DNA from: Streptomyces pyxinae | GTDB lineage: Bacteria; Actinomycetota; Actinomycetes; Streptomycetales; Streptomycetaceae | Direction of reading: 5' to 3' | Length of the DNA: 64,000 nt | NCBI RefSeq assembly: GCF_024756275.1 | Contig: NZ_JANUGQ010000012.1 | Coordinates: 62,001 to 126,000, forward strand | Shown: one piece after another, positions 49,027 to 57,847 of the stretch | Numbering within the stretch: position 1 is the first letter of the stretch | How the letters are laid out: every line of letters starts with the position of its first letter | The notes under the pieces: model-generated | What the model was told of the DNA's origin: nothing | Seen by the model: only the letters and a program-made list of their open reading frames with translations | Databases searched by the model: none | Translations under genes and position numbers: made by a program

Positions 49027-49444
49027 GGCTCATCCCCTCTGCTCGCGCCGGGGTGGCTCCCCGGCCGGTCGCGGTCGCGCGGCCCGGCGCCGGGCGGCTT
49101 CCGGGTGCTGGTCCGCCCGGCACGGCCGGCCGGGCGTCACGGCGTGTGACGGCATGTGTGCGTGAGCGGCTGCCCCCGGTTCATACCGCGACCGGCGCTT
49201 CTTCAGCCCCTTTCTGCACAACGAGCGGAGGCGCGCGGGGCTTCCGGCGGGAAGTAGGCCGAAACCGCCCGGTCCCCGGCGCGTTGCGGACCCGGGGGCG
49301 CGGAAGACGGCGCACACGGCCGTCCGACCGGCGCACGGGAGCCGTGCGGGGCCCCGCCCGGCCCCGGGCGGGACGACGACCAGACCCCGGGCGGGACCGC
49401 GACCGGACCGGGGCAGCGCCCAGGTCGTATCGGACGATGGGTGG
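49027..49444. other. Spacer between kinase genes
   Basis: 418 bases. Some promoter activity for the kinase is expected near 49180-49220, which is AT-richer (GAAGCGCCGGTCGCGGTATG on the minus strand). The left part contains GC-rich repeats of GGGCGGGAC-GACGACCAGACCCC type. No gene is visible. Confidence 0.45.
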
Positions 49445-52405
49445 TTATCGGGTCGGACGGTAGGAGGTGATGGCCTGGCCGTAGACCTCGGTCACCTTGT
49501 CGCGCGCGCCCTCCGGGCCGATCACCTGGATCACGTGGTACGCACCGCCGACGACCAGCGCCAGATTCCGCACGTACACCTCACGGCCGGTGCTGTCCTG
49601 CCAGGTGAACTGGCCCTCGGCCATGGCCTGCCGGCCGACGTCCGTCCGGCGCAGCCCGGTGACGGAGGACCAGGAGGAGTCCCGCCAGGGCGTCAGCTCC
49701 CGCTCCTTGTTCCGCTGGTACTCCATGGGGTCGGCGCCGTTGTCCGCCACGGTGTCCCGGCCGGGCACCACGATCAGCGTGAAGTCGCCGCCGGTGTACC
49801 GGACCTGGCCCGCGTCGTTGATCGGGCTGCGCCGCCAGTCCTCCGGGACGCCGAGCCGGAAGCCCTCGGGGTCCTCGCGGAGCGCGTAACCGGGGGCGAG
49901 GGCCGGGGCGGAGGCGGTACCGGTCTGGCCGGAGGGCGCCGGGGAGTCGGGGGACGGCCCGGTGCCGGAGGGCCTGGTGGTGTCCCCGGGGGTCGGCGCG
50001 GGCTGCCCCTGGGACGGCACGGCACCGCCCGGCCGCCCGGTGTCCGGACCGGCGTCCGGACCGGACTCGGGCAGGAAGAGCATCGCGTACGCCACCGCCG
50101 CGGCCAGCACCAGCAGGATCACCACCAGCAGGGTGCGGCCGAGGGCGCGGGGGCTCCGGTCGCGCTCCGGGGGACGCGCGGACCGGGCCCTCGACTGCCG
50201 GTGCCGGCCGTGGGCCGCGTCCGGGGCGGCGGCCGCCCGGCGCCTGCGCACCAGCTCGCCGCGGCGCCGTACCACCGGCAGCCGGGCGGCGTCGGCGGGC
50301 GGCATGGGGACGACGGCGACGCCCGCGTCCGGCTCGGGCGCCGACCGGACGAGCGAGCGCAGCCAGCCGCGCAGCTCCTCCACATCCGGGCGCTCGGTGG
50401 GATCCTGACGGAGCAGCGACTCCACGACGGGCCGGAGCGGGCCGCACTCCTCGGCGAAGGCGGGCGGCTCGGCGCAGACCAGCTGGACCAGCTCGGCGGA
50501 GTTCTCCTCCGGGTACGGGGCGTGGCCCTGTACGGCGCGGTAGAGCAGGGCACCGAGGGCCCAGAGGTCGGTGGCGGGCCCGATGGGCGGGGCGAGCTGC
50601 CAGGTGTCGTGGACCGGGCCCGCCTGCTCGGGTGCCCAGCGCTCGGTGACGGCGCCGACCATGGCGATCCGGGCCTGGCGGGCGCGCTCGGCGGCCAGCG
50701 GGGTGGCCGGGCCCCGGTATCCGGCCGGCTCCCGGTGGTCCGCCGCGGGGTGGCCGGGGACCGGGGTGCGGTCGTCGTACGCCGGGGCGGAGCGGCGGCC
50801 GTACGGGACGACGGGGCCGCCGCCCGCCGGGACCGGGCGGTCGTCCTCCCGGCCCGCTCCGGCGGACGGGCCGTCGTGCCAGCTGCCGGCGAGATGGGCC
50901 CGGTGCGGCCGGCCCCCCGGGCGGCCCGGGCCGCCGGAGCCGTACGGCCCTTCCGGGTCCACCGGGTCGGCATAGGGCCTGTCCTCGTGCGGGCCGTCCT
51001 CGTACCGCGCGTCCGCGTAGGTCCTGTCCGTGTACGGCCCGTCCTCATACGGACCGTCCTCGTAAGGACCGTTCTCGTAGGGCCCGTTCTCGTGGGGCCC
51101 GTCCTCGTCGGGGGCGGTGGAGTCGTCCTCCACCGTCCCGGCCCACCAGGGCGGTTCGGCCGACGGAGGCCGGCCCGAGTCCGCGCGGCCGCGTGCGGCG
51201 TCCAGGGCCTCCCGGGCCGCCTCCGCCTCGTCCGCCCGGGCGGCGGCCCTGGCCCCGGCCCGGTAGGCGGCGATGGCGCTGCCCGGCCGGCGATGGCCCG
51301 TCTCGGGGGAGCCGGGGGTGCCGTACGGGGCCACCGCCCCGGCGCCGGGAGCCGTACCGTACGGCGGCTCCGGGGGCGTACCGTACGGCGCGACCGATCC
51401 GCCCGGGCCCGGGCCGTAGCCGGCCGGGGCGGCACGGACGGGTCCCGCCGGGCCGCCGGGCGGCTCGGGCGGCTGCTCCGGGGCGGCGGCGAGCTCGTAC
51501 CCGGCGGGGTACCCGGCGCGGGCGACCGGGCCGAGACCGGTGCCGGGGGCGCCCCGGTGGCCGGTGCCGTACTCGTTCTCCTGGCCGTCGTGGCCGTCAT
51601 GGCCGTCCTGGCGGCCGTACGCACCGGCGTCGTACGCGTCGGCGGCACCCGGGTGGTCGGCCTCGCCGGCATCACCGCTGTCACCCGTATGACCGGCCCC
51701 GCCGGGGCCATACGGGTCCTCCGGGCCGTACGAGCCGTCCGGATCGGAGTCCGGGTCCGGTTCGGGGACGGGGGCGTAGCCGCAGAGGGCCTCCTCGGCG
51801 GCGCCCGCCGCGAGACCGGTGAGCACCACCCGGCCGTCGTCGCAGACCAGCACCGTGCGGGCGGTGATGTTGCGATGGGTCCAGCCGTGGACGTGCAGGG
51901 CGCGCAGCGCGGTGAGCACGTCGGAGCCGATCTCGGCGGCCCGGTAGGGGTCGAGCGGCCGCTCCACGAGCAGGGCGGCGAGCGGCCGGGCGTCGACCAG
52001 TTCGCTCACTATCCACAGCGAGCCGTCCTCGGTGAAGACGTCGAAGACCTGGTCCAGCCGCGGATGGTCGGGGATCCGGGCCGCCGCCTGGGCCGCCTCC
52101 ACGGCCCGCCGCACCGCCGGGTCGGTCAAGCCCCGGGAGGGACGGCCCGGGACCGGGCGGCCGTACGGCGACTGATGACCGTAGGGGGACGGGCGGCCGT
52201 ACGGGGACGGGTCGGGTGCCCCGGCGGCGTCGCCGGGCTCCACCATCTCGGCGTCCACCACTTCCGGCAACGGCAACTGCCGGACCACGACTTCCTGGCC
52301 GCTATAGGTGTCGAAGGCCCGCGCCTCGACCAGTTCGTACTCGTCGGCGGGCGGCAGCGGCAGGCGGTAGCGGTCGGCGAGCACCCTTCCCGCGTAGTCG
52401 TCCAC
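49445..52405 (-). CDS. Kinase-fold membrane protein, predicted pseudokinase
   Basis: 986 residues. It has a kinase-like N-terminal fold but lacks the active-site residues: no glycine loop (RYRLPLPPADEYELVEARAF), Arg in place of the ATP-binding Lys (EVVVRQLPLP), Asn in place of the catalytic Asp (HGWTHRNITARTVLVCDDGR), and TGL instead of DFG (VVLTGLAAGA). A kinase C-lobe continues after a huge insert (about 230-590) of repeats such as ENGPYEDGPYEDGPYTD. One membrane helix (LLVVILLVLAAAVAYAMLFL) and an outer domain (EGFRLGVPEDWRRSPIND) complete it. It lies between two intact kinases and may act as their scaffold or regulator. ATG at 52405. Confidence 0.87.
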   Translation of the reverse strand: MDDYAGRVLADRYRLPLPPADEYELVEARAFDTYSGQEVVVRQLPLPEVVDAEMVEPGDAAGAPDPSPYGRPSPYGHQSPYGRPVPGRPSRGLTDPAVRRAVEAAQAAARIPDHPRLDQVFDVFTEDGSLWIVSELVDARPLAALLVERPLDPYRAAEIGSDVLTALRALHVHGWTHRNITARTVLVCDDGRVVLTGLAAGAAEEALCGYAPVPEPDPDSDPDGSYGPEDPYGPGGAGHTGDSGDAGEADHPGAADAYDAGAYGRQDGHDGHDGQENEYGTGHRGAPGTGLGPVARAGYPAGYELAAAPEQPPEPPGGPAGPVRAAPAGYGPGPGGSVAPYGTPPEPPYGTAPGAGAVAPYGTPGSPETGHRRPGSAIAAYRAGARAAARADEAEAAREALDAARGRADSGRPPSAEPPWWAGTVEDDSTAPDEDGPHENGPYENGPYEDGPYEDGPYTDRTYADARYEDGPHEDRPYADPVDPEGPYGSGGPGRPGGRPHRAHLAGSWHDGPSAGAGREDDRPVPAGGGPVVPYGRRSAPAYDDRTPVPGHPAADHREPAGYRGPATPLAAERARQARIAMVGAVTERWAPEQAGPVHDTWQLAPPIGPATDLWALGALLYRAVQGHAPYPEENSAELVQLVCAEPPAFAEECGPLRPVVESLLRQDPTERPDVEELRGWLRSLVRSAPEPDAGVAVVPMPPADAARLPVVRRRGELVRRRRAAAAPDAAHGRHRQSRARSARPPERDRSPRALGRTLLVVILLVLAAAVAYAMLFLPESGPDAGPDTGRPGGAVPSQGQPAPTPGDTTRPSGTGPSPDSPAPSGQTGTASAPALAPGYALREDPEGFRLGVPEDWRRSPINDAGQVRYTGGDFTLIVVPGRDTVADNGADPMEYQRNKERELTPWRDSSWSSVTGLRRTDVGRQAMAEGQFTWQDSTGREVYVRNLALVVGGAYHVIQVIGPEGARDKVTEVYGQAITSYRPTR

Positions 52406-52514
52406 GACGCCTCCCCACGAGCGCGCTGTCCCCAGGGGCCCGCAGGTCGCACGAACCCGGATAACTCCTCAGATCCGCCGGGCCGTCGGAAGCGTCAGCA
52501 CGGCGGAATCATCG

Positions 52515-52592
52515 GAAACGGCCAAACCGCCAAAACGCCAGACCGTCAAGCCATCAAGACGTCAAGGAATCAAGACGTCAAACCGTCAAAGT
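52515..52592. repeat. Tandem 8-9 base repeats giving TTGACG on the minus strand
   Basis: Directly upstream of the pseudokinase gene. The plus strand reads GACCGTCAAGCCATCAAGAC and continues CGTCAAGGAATCAAGACGTCAAACCGTCAAAG. On the minus strand this is a run of TTTGACGG, TTGACG, CTTGAT, TTGACG, TTGACGG: several -35-like hexamers in a row, unlike anything else here. Confidence 0.75.
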
Positions 52593-52678
52593 ACGGTCGT
52601 ACGCGGCCGGTTCACATACCCTCGCGAGCATTTTCCGGCTGCGTACGGTCCGCAGGGTCTCACGATACGTGCAGCCGG

Positions 52679-55048
52679 TCAGCCCAGGGGCTTGAACGTC
52701 GCGAACGCCGTCTCCCGCAGGGTCTTGCAGGCGGCGGCCTCCCACTCGGCGGCCGGGCAGGAGACCATGATCGAGTAGCCGTGTCCGGCGTCGACCTTGA
52801 AGCCCCGGTTGAGCACCCGTACCCGCTGACCGCTCTGGTCGCGCTCGAACTGCCAGTCGGCGGCGGTCGGATACCCCTTGTAGTCGACCGCCGAGATGCC
52901 GTGGTGGCGGTAGCCCTTGCTGGTGGCCGAGACGGCGGCGACCGCCGCGCTCCAGGCCGCGGCGGCGTCGTCCTTGGGGCCGTCGGTGAAGTCCACCTGG
53001 ACGCGCGGGAATCCGCCGTCGGCGCTGAATATCCCGCCGGAGTTCTGCCCGGCCACCCCGGTCATCCGGAAGCCGGCGGGCATGGCCATGGAGAAGTGGA
53101 AGCGGGGGTTCTGGACCGAGGTGTACCCGGCGGGCAATGCGCCGCCGGACGGTCCTGACGGCTGGGCGGCGGGGGTGTTCCCCGGCCGGTCCTGGCCCTT
53201 CTCCCCGCCCTGGCTCCGGCCCTCGCCCGGCTTCTGCTCGGTGCCCTGCTCGCCGTCGGTCCGGCCCGCGTTGCCGCCCGTGGCGCCGGTACCGGCGTCG
53301 GCCGCGGTACTGCCGGCCGGGGAGACGGCGGCGGCTCCGGATGTGCCGTTGCCCGCGCCCGGCTCGTCGTCACCGCTGAGAGCGATGGCCAGGACGACGC
53401 CGAGCACGGCGAGCACCACCACCACGGCGATGATCACCAGGGTGCGGCGGGGCACCACATCGGTCAGCGGCGCCCGCTGCGGGGCGGGCGGCCCGGACCG
53501 CTCCCCGGGGCGCCGGCCGGGGCCGGGCCGGGAGTCGGTCCGGGGGGCCGCCGCGGCGTTCCGCACCGAGCGGAGGGCGCCGCGCAGCCGCTCGGCCGTG
53601 TCGGTGGACGACCTGGCCGGACGGACCGGCTTGGGCTCGTCCACCGGCTGGACCGGGCGGGGCGTCTCGCCGGGCGGCGGCAGCAGTGGCACCACCCGGG
53701 TGACCTCGGCCGGCGGCGGCTCCGGCACCGCGGGCGCGGCGACCGGCTCGGGGGCGTGGATGACGGCGTTGAGCAGCCGGCGGGCCCCGGCGTCGTCCAG
53801 CCGCTGGGCGGGGTCCTTGTGGAGCAGGCCGTAGATGACCTCCTCCAGCGGGCCCGCGTTCTTCGGCGGGTCGAGCTGCTCGGTCATCACGGCGGTGAGC
53901 GTCGCGATGGCGGAGCCCTTGTCGTACGGCGGGCAGCCCTCCACGCTCGCGTACAGCAGTCCGCCGAGCGACCACATGTCGGCGGCCGGGCCCGGCTTGT
54001 GGCCCCGGGCGCGCTCGGGCGAGATGTACGAGGGCGCGCCGACGAGCATGCCGGTGGAGGTGATGGACGGGTCGCCCTCCACCTGGGCGATGCCGAAGTC
54101 GGTGAGGACGACCCGGCCGTCCTCCGCGATCAGCACATTGGACGGCTTCACATCGCGGTGCAGGATGCCCTCGCGGTGCGCCGAGCGCAGGACGTCGAGG
54201 ATGGCGAGGCCGACCTCGGCGGCGCGCCTCGGGGTGAGCACGCCGTCCTCGCGCACCGCGTCGGCGAGGGACTTGCCCTCGATGAGCTCCATGACGATCC
54301 AGGGGCGGTCGTCCTCGTCCACCACGTCGTAGACCGTCACCGCGCCGTTGTTGCGGATCCGGGCGATCGCCTTGGCCTCGCGGAGGGTGCGGGTGATGAG
54401 CCGGCGCTTCTCCTCCTCGTCGATGCTGTTGGGGAAGCGCAGCTCCTTGACCGCGACCGTGCGGCCGAGGGTCTCGTCCACGGCGCGCCAGACGGTGCCC
54501 ATGCCGCCCCGGCCGAGCACCCCGCCGAGCCGGTAGCGCCCGGCGAGCAGCCGTCCCTCGGCCGTGGGGCGCCCGGTGCCACCGGTACCGGCGCTCCGGC
54601 CCATGGAGCCGTCGCTCCGGCCCGCGGCGCCGCGCCCGCCGGTGCCCGCGCCGGCGTCGGGGCCACCGGCCGCCGTGCCGCCGGTGCCCGCGCCGGCCGA
54701 GCGACCGGCCGGTTCCTCGTCCTTGCGGCCCCAGGAGGTGCCGGGCGCCCGGCCCGCGCCGGACGCGCCGCCCCGGGCGCCGTCCCGCGCCGCGCCCGAC
54801 GCGGCGTCACCGCCCGTGGTGGCGCCGCCCTCCGGGCGGTCGCCCGAGCGGGCCGCCGGGACCCGCCCCCGGCCACCGGCGCCGGCCGGACCCTCGCCGG
54901 GCCCGCTCTCCGGCGTTCTCTCCGGTGTCACGGCCGCCTGGCGTCCGGCGTCGCCGTTCTCCGGCCTGGCCGCTTCACCGACACCCGATTTCGTCGCGTC
55001 ACGCTGAGGTTCCCGCGCCGCGTCCCGCGACTGCTCCGCTCCCGACAT
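52679..55048 (-). CDS. Ser/Thr protein kinase, membrane-anchored
   Basis: 789 residues. A ~190-residue Gly/Ala/Arg-rich head precedes an active kinase: GRYRLGGVLGRGGMGTVWRA, TVAVKELRFP, GILHRDVKPSNVLIA, VLTDFGIAQVEG, VGAPSYISPERARGHKPG. A Pro-rich linker, a membrane helix (TLVIIAVVVVLAVLGVVLAIAL) and an outer sensor-like domain (NPRFHFSMAMPAGFRMTGV ... ending FATFKPLG) follow. ATG at 55048 with a GAGGGGAC site. It is the first gene of the leftward kinase cluster, about 270 bases upstream of the pseudokinase. Confidence 0.94.
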   Translation of the reverse strand: MSGAEQSRDAAREPQRDATKSGVGEAARPENGDAGRQAAVTPERTPESGPGEGPAGAGGRGRVPAARSGDRPEGGATTGGDAASGAARDGARGGASGAGRAPGTSWGRKDEEPAGRSAGAGTGGTAAGGPDAGAGTGGRGAAGRSDGSMGRSAGTGGTGRPTAEGRLLAGRYRLGGVLGRGGMGTVWRAVDETLGRTVAVKELRFPNSIDEEEKRRLITRTLREAKAIARIRNNGAVTVYDVVDEDDRPWIVMELIEGKSLADAVREDGVLTPRRAAEVGLAILDVLRSAHREGILHRDVKPSNVLIAEDGRVVLTDFGIAQVEGDPSITSTGMLVGAPSYISPERARGHKPGPAADMWSLGGLLYASVEGCPPYDKGSAIATLTAVMTEQLDPPKNAGPLEEVIYGLLHKDPAQRLDDAGARRLLNAVIHAPEPVAAPAVPEPPPAEVTRVVPLLPPPGETPRPVQPVDEPKPVRPARSSTDTAERLRGALRSVRNAAAAPRTDSRPGPGRRPGERSGPPAPQRAPLTDVVPRRTLVIIAVVVVLAVLGVVLAIALSGDDEPGAGNGTSGAAAVSPAGSTAADAGTGATGGNAGRTDGEQGTEQKPGEGRSQGGEKGQDRPGNTPAAQPSGPSGGALPAGYTSVQNPRFHFSMAMPAGFRMTGVAGQNSGGIFSADGGFPRVQVDFTDGPKDDAAAAWSAAVAAVSATSKGYRHHGISAVDYKGYPTAADWQFERDQSGQRVRVLNRGFKVDAGHGYSIMVSCPAAEWEAAACKTLRETAFATFKPLG

Positions 55049-55690
55049 GCGTCCCCTCTGCGATCCCTGATCCTCGCCCGCGACTGCCGCTTTCGCGCGA
55101 TGCGGTAACCCGCCCTGGAAGAGCTGCCATTGTCTCTCACTCCAGGAGTGGCGATTGTCCCAGGGTCCACCGTCCGTCAAGAACACCCCGCTGAGCAAGG
55201 CTTGCCGTCGCGTGCCCGCCAACGGGCAGCATTCACCCCGCGATCGCCCCGCCCGACCCGCACAAACCGGCACCCGGAGCCCACCGTGGGACAAGAAGTA
55301 CCGAGAAGCGGAAGTGGCGCGGAAGTGCGCGGACACGGCGATACAGACGGCCGGTCGGCAGCAGTACGACGCGGGACAGATCACGGGCGGACGCGGAGTA
55401 CGGCTCTGCCGCACCCCCCGGCCACGCGTCAGCGACAGGCGGACGGGCGGGCAGAGACCGTCGCGTCTTCACGGTCGTCGCCACTGCCGTGACAGCCGTA
55501 CTGCCATACCGCCGTACCGCCGTGATCGGCGCGGCCGTTGCTTCGGGGGCGGGCGGGGCCGGAGCGGCGGCCCCGCTCCCGGGCGAGCGGGCGGGGCCGG
55601 AGCGCGGAGGGACGGGGCCGGAAAGGGCCATCGACGGCTCCGCTCCGGCGCGGGCGGACGGGGGTTCGGAGGGGGACGTCGCTCAGAGCG
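55049..55690. other. Spacer upstream of the kinase cluster
   Basis: 642 bases with no gene. On the minus strand TTGACG (55180-55175), 17-base spacer, CAATCG (55157-55152) could be a kinase promoter with a weak -10. The right half (55490-55650) is made of GGCGGGGCCGGAG-like repeats. Open frames seen here are not supported by any family. Confidence 0.45.
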
Positions 55691-57397
55691 TCAGCGGGGG
55701 ACGATGTCGGGTGCGCCCAGGCGGGCGGCGTCGGCGGTCAGGTCGTCGGGCTGGCGCTGGGACTCGCGCTCGGCCTCGACCCGCTTCTCGTAGTGCGTCA
55801 CCTCCTTCTCGATCTGCTCCGCGTCCCAGCCGAGCACCGGCGCCATCAGCTCGGCGCACTCCCGGGCGCTGCGAGTGCCCCGGTCGAAGGTCTCGATGGA
55901 GATGCGCGTGCGCCGGGTGAGCACGTCGTCCAGGTGCCGGGCGCCCTCGTGCGAGGCGCCGTAGACCACCTCGGCGCGCAGATAGTCCTCGGCGGCGGTC
56001 AGTGGTTCGCCGAGCGAGGGGTCGGCGGCGATCAGCTCCAGGACCTCTTCGGTGAGCGTCCCGTACCGGTTCAGCAGATGCTCCACCCGGGCGACATGGA
56101 GACCCGTCCGGGCGGCGATCCCGGCGCGGGCGTTCCACAGGGCCCGGTAGCCCTCGGCGCCCAGCAGCGGCACGTCCTCGGTGACACAGGCGGCCACCCG
56201 GGCGTCCAGGCCGTGCACCGCCTCGTCCACCGCGTCCTTGGCCATCACCCGGTAGGTGGTGTACTTGCCGCCCGCCACCACGACCAGGCCGGGCACCGGG
56301 TGGGCGACCGTGTGCTCCCGGGACAGCTTGCTGGTGGCGTCGGACTCGCCGGCCAGCAGGGGGCGGAGCCCCGCGTAGACGCCCTGGACGTCGTCCCGGG
56401 TGAGCGGGACCGCGAGCACGCTGTTGACATGGTCGAGCAGATAGTCGATGTCGGCGCTGGAAGCGGCCGGGTGGGCCTTGTCGAGGTCCCAGTCGGTGTC
56501 GGTGGTGCCGATGATCCAGTGCCGGCCCCAGGGGATGACGAAGAGCACGGACTTCTCGGTGCGCAGGATGAGCCCGGTGGTGGAGTGGATCCGGTCCTTG
56601 GGCACCACCAGGTGGATGCCCTTGGAGGCGCGGACGTGGAACTGCCCGCGCTCGGCGATCAGCGCCTGGGTGTCGTCGGTCCACACCCCGGTCGCGTTGA
56701 CCACCTGCTTGGCGCGGACCTCGTACTCGCCGCCCGCCTCGACGTCCCGCACCCGGACGCCCACCACCCGCTCGCCCTCGCGCAGGAAGCCGACCACCCG
56801 GGACCGGCTGGCGACCAGGGCGCCGTAACTGGCGGCCGTGCGCACCAGGGTCGTGACGAAGCGGGCGTCGTCCATCTGGGCGTCGTAGTACTGGAGGGCG
56901 CCGACCAGCGCGTCCTTCCGGAGCGCCGGGGCCACCCGGAGGGCGTGCTTCCGGGTGAGATGGCGGTGCGTCGGCAGCCCGCGGCCGTGCCCGGAGGAGA
57001 GGGACATGGCGTCGTAGAGCGCGACGCCCGAGCCGGCGTAGAACCGCTCCCAGCCCTTGTGCTGGAGCGGATAGAGGAAGGGCACCGGCTTGACCAGATG
57101 GGGCGCCAGCCGCTCCAGCAGCAGCCCGCGCTCCTTCAGCGCCTCCCGCACCAGGGCGAAGTCGAGCATCTCCAGATAGCGCAGCCCGCCGTGGATGAGC
57201 TTGCTCGACCGGCTGGAGGTGCCGGACGCCCAGTCCCTCGCCTCGACCAGCCCGGTGGCCAGTCCGCGGGTCGCCGCGTCGAGCGCGGTGCCGGCGCCCA
57301 CCACTCCGGCGCCCACCACCAGCACGTCCAGCTCGCGCTCGGCCATGGCGGCCAGCGCCTCGGCGCGCTCCGCGGGTCCCAGTGTCGCTGTCCTCAC
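55691..57397 (-). CDS. glpD: Glycerol-3-phosphate dehydrogenase (FAD-dependent)
   Basis: 568 residues. It oxidises glycerol-3-phosphate to dihydroxyacetone phosphate at the membrane face and passes electrons to quinone. FAD-binding motif DVLVVGAGVVGAGTALDAAT, GTSSRSSKLIHGGLRYLEML (the family signature), VNATGVWTDD, SKGIHLVVPKDRI and WHIIGTTDTDW-type segment (GRHWIIGTTDTDWDLDK) are visible, with the GlpD C-terminal domain from about residue 420. GTG at 57397 with GGGAGG about 6 bases upstream. Its 3' end is followed by a repeat-rich spacer. Upstream direct repeats GGCCATAT may be operator sites. Confidence 0.95.
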   Translation of the reverse strand: MRTATLGPAERAEALAAMAERELDVLVVGAGVVGAGTALDAATRGLATGLVEARDWASGTSSRSSKLIHGGLRYLEMLDFALVREALKERGLLLERLAPHLVKPVPFLYPLQHKGWERFYAGSGVALYDAMSLSSGHGRGLPTHRHLTRKHALRVAPALRKDALVGALQYYDAQMDDARFVTTLVRTAASYGALVASRSRVVGFLREGERVVGVRVRDVEAGGEYEVRAKQVVNATGVWTDDTQALIAERGQFHVRASKGIHLVVPKDRIHSTTGLILRTEKSVLFVIPWGRHWIIGTTDTDWDLDKAHPAASSADIDYLLDHVNSVLAVPLTRDDVQGVYAGLRPLLAGESDATSKLSREHTVAHPVPGLVVVAGGKYTTYRVMAKDAVDEAVHGLDARVAACVTEDVPLLGAEGYRALWNARAGIAARTGLHVARVEHLLNRYGTLTEEVLELIAADPSLGEPLTAAEDYLRAEVVYGASHEGARHLDDVLTRRTRISIETFDRGTRSARECAELMAPVLGWDAEQIEKEVTHYEKRVEAERESQRQPDDLTADAARLGAPDIVPR

Positions 57398-57847
57398 CGC
57401 TGCCTCCCGTCCTGTCCCCCGTATGTGGGATATGGCCTGCATATGGCCCGTGTGGCCCGCACGAAGCCGGGTCGGGCCCCTACGACCCCGCCCCGACCGG
57501 CCGCCTGTTCCTCCGGCTGCCTGCCCGTCCGGCTGCCTGCCCGCCTCGCCTGTCCGTCCGGCAGGGCGCCGCACCGTCCGCCCGGCACCGGGCGGAACGC
57601 ACCGCGCGCACGCCCCATGACCGGGTGCGCCCCCTCACCGGATTCATCCCGTGATCGGGCTCACAGACTTGATTCTGTCCCGGGCCTCCCACTTCAGCCA
57701 CCGGCTGTCCACAACACCCGGGCGATCACACGCTTCCAATACGGCATAACGGTCATATTTACGCCTAGTGTGACATTGCGCGCGCTCATTCCGCCCTCAG
57801 CGGTTGCGCGCCCAGCTCACTCCGGCTACTGGGAAGGACGGCCCTCC
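57398..57847. promoter_or_regulatory. Divergent promoter region of glpD and the sugar-nucleotide dehydrogenase
   Basis: 450 bases. On the minus strand, GGGCCATATGCAGGCCATAT contains the direct repeat GGCCATAT, close to the glpD start, a possible operator. On the plus strand TAGTGT (57766-57771) in an AT-rich stretch (GGTCATATTTACGCC) is a plausible -10 for the gene at 57848, without a clear -35. The middle has no gene. Confidence 0.45.
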
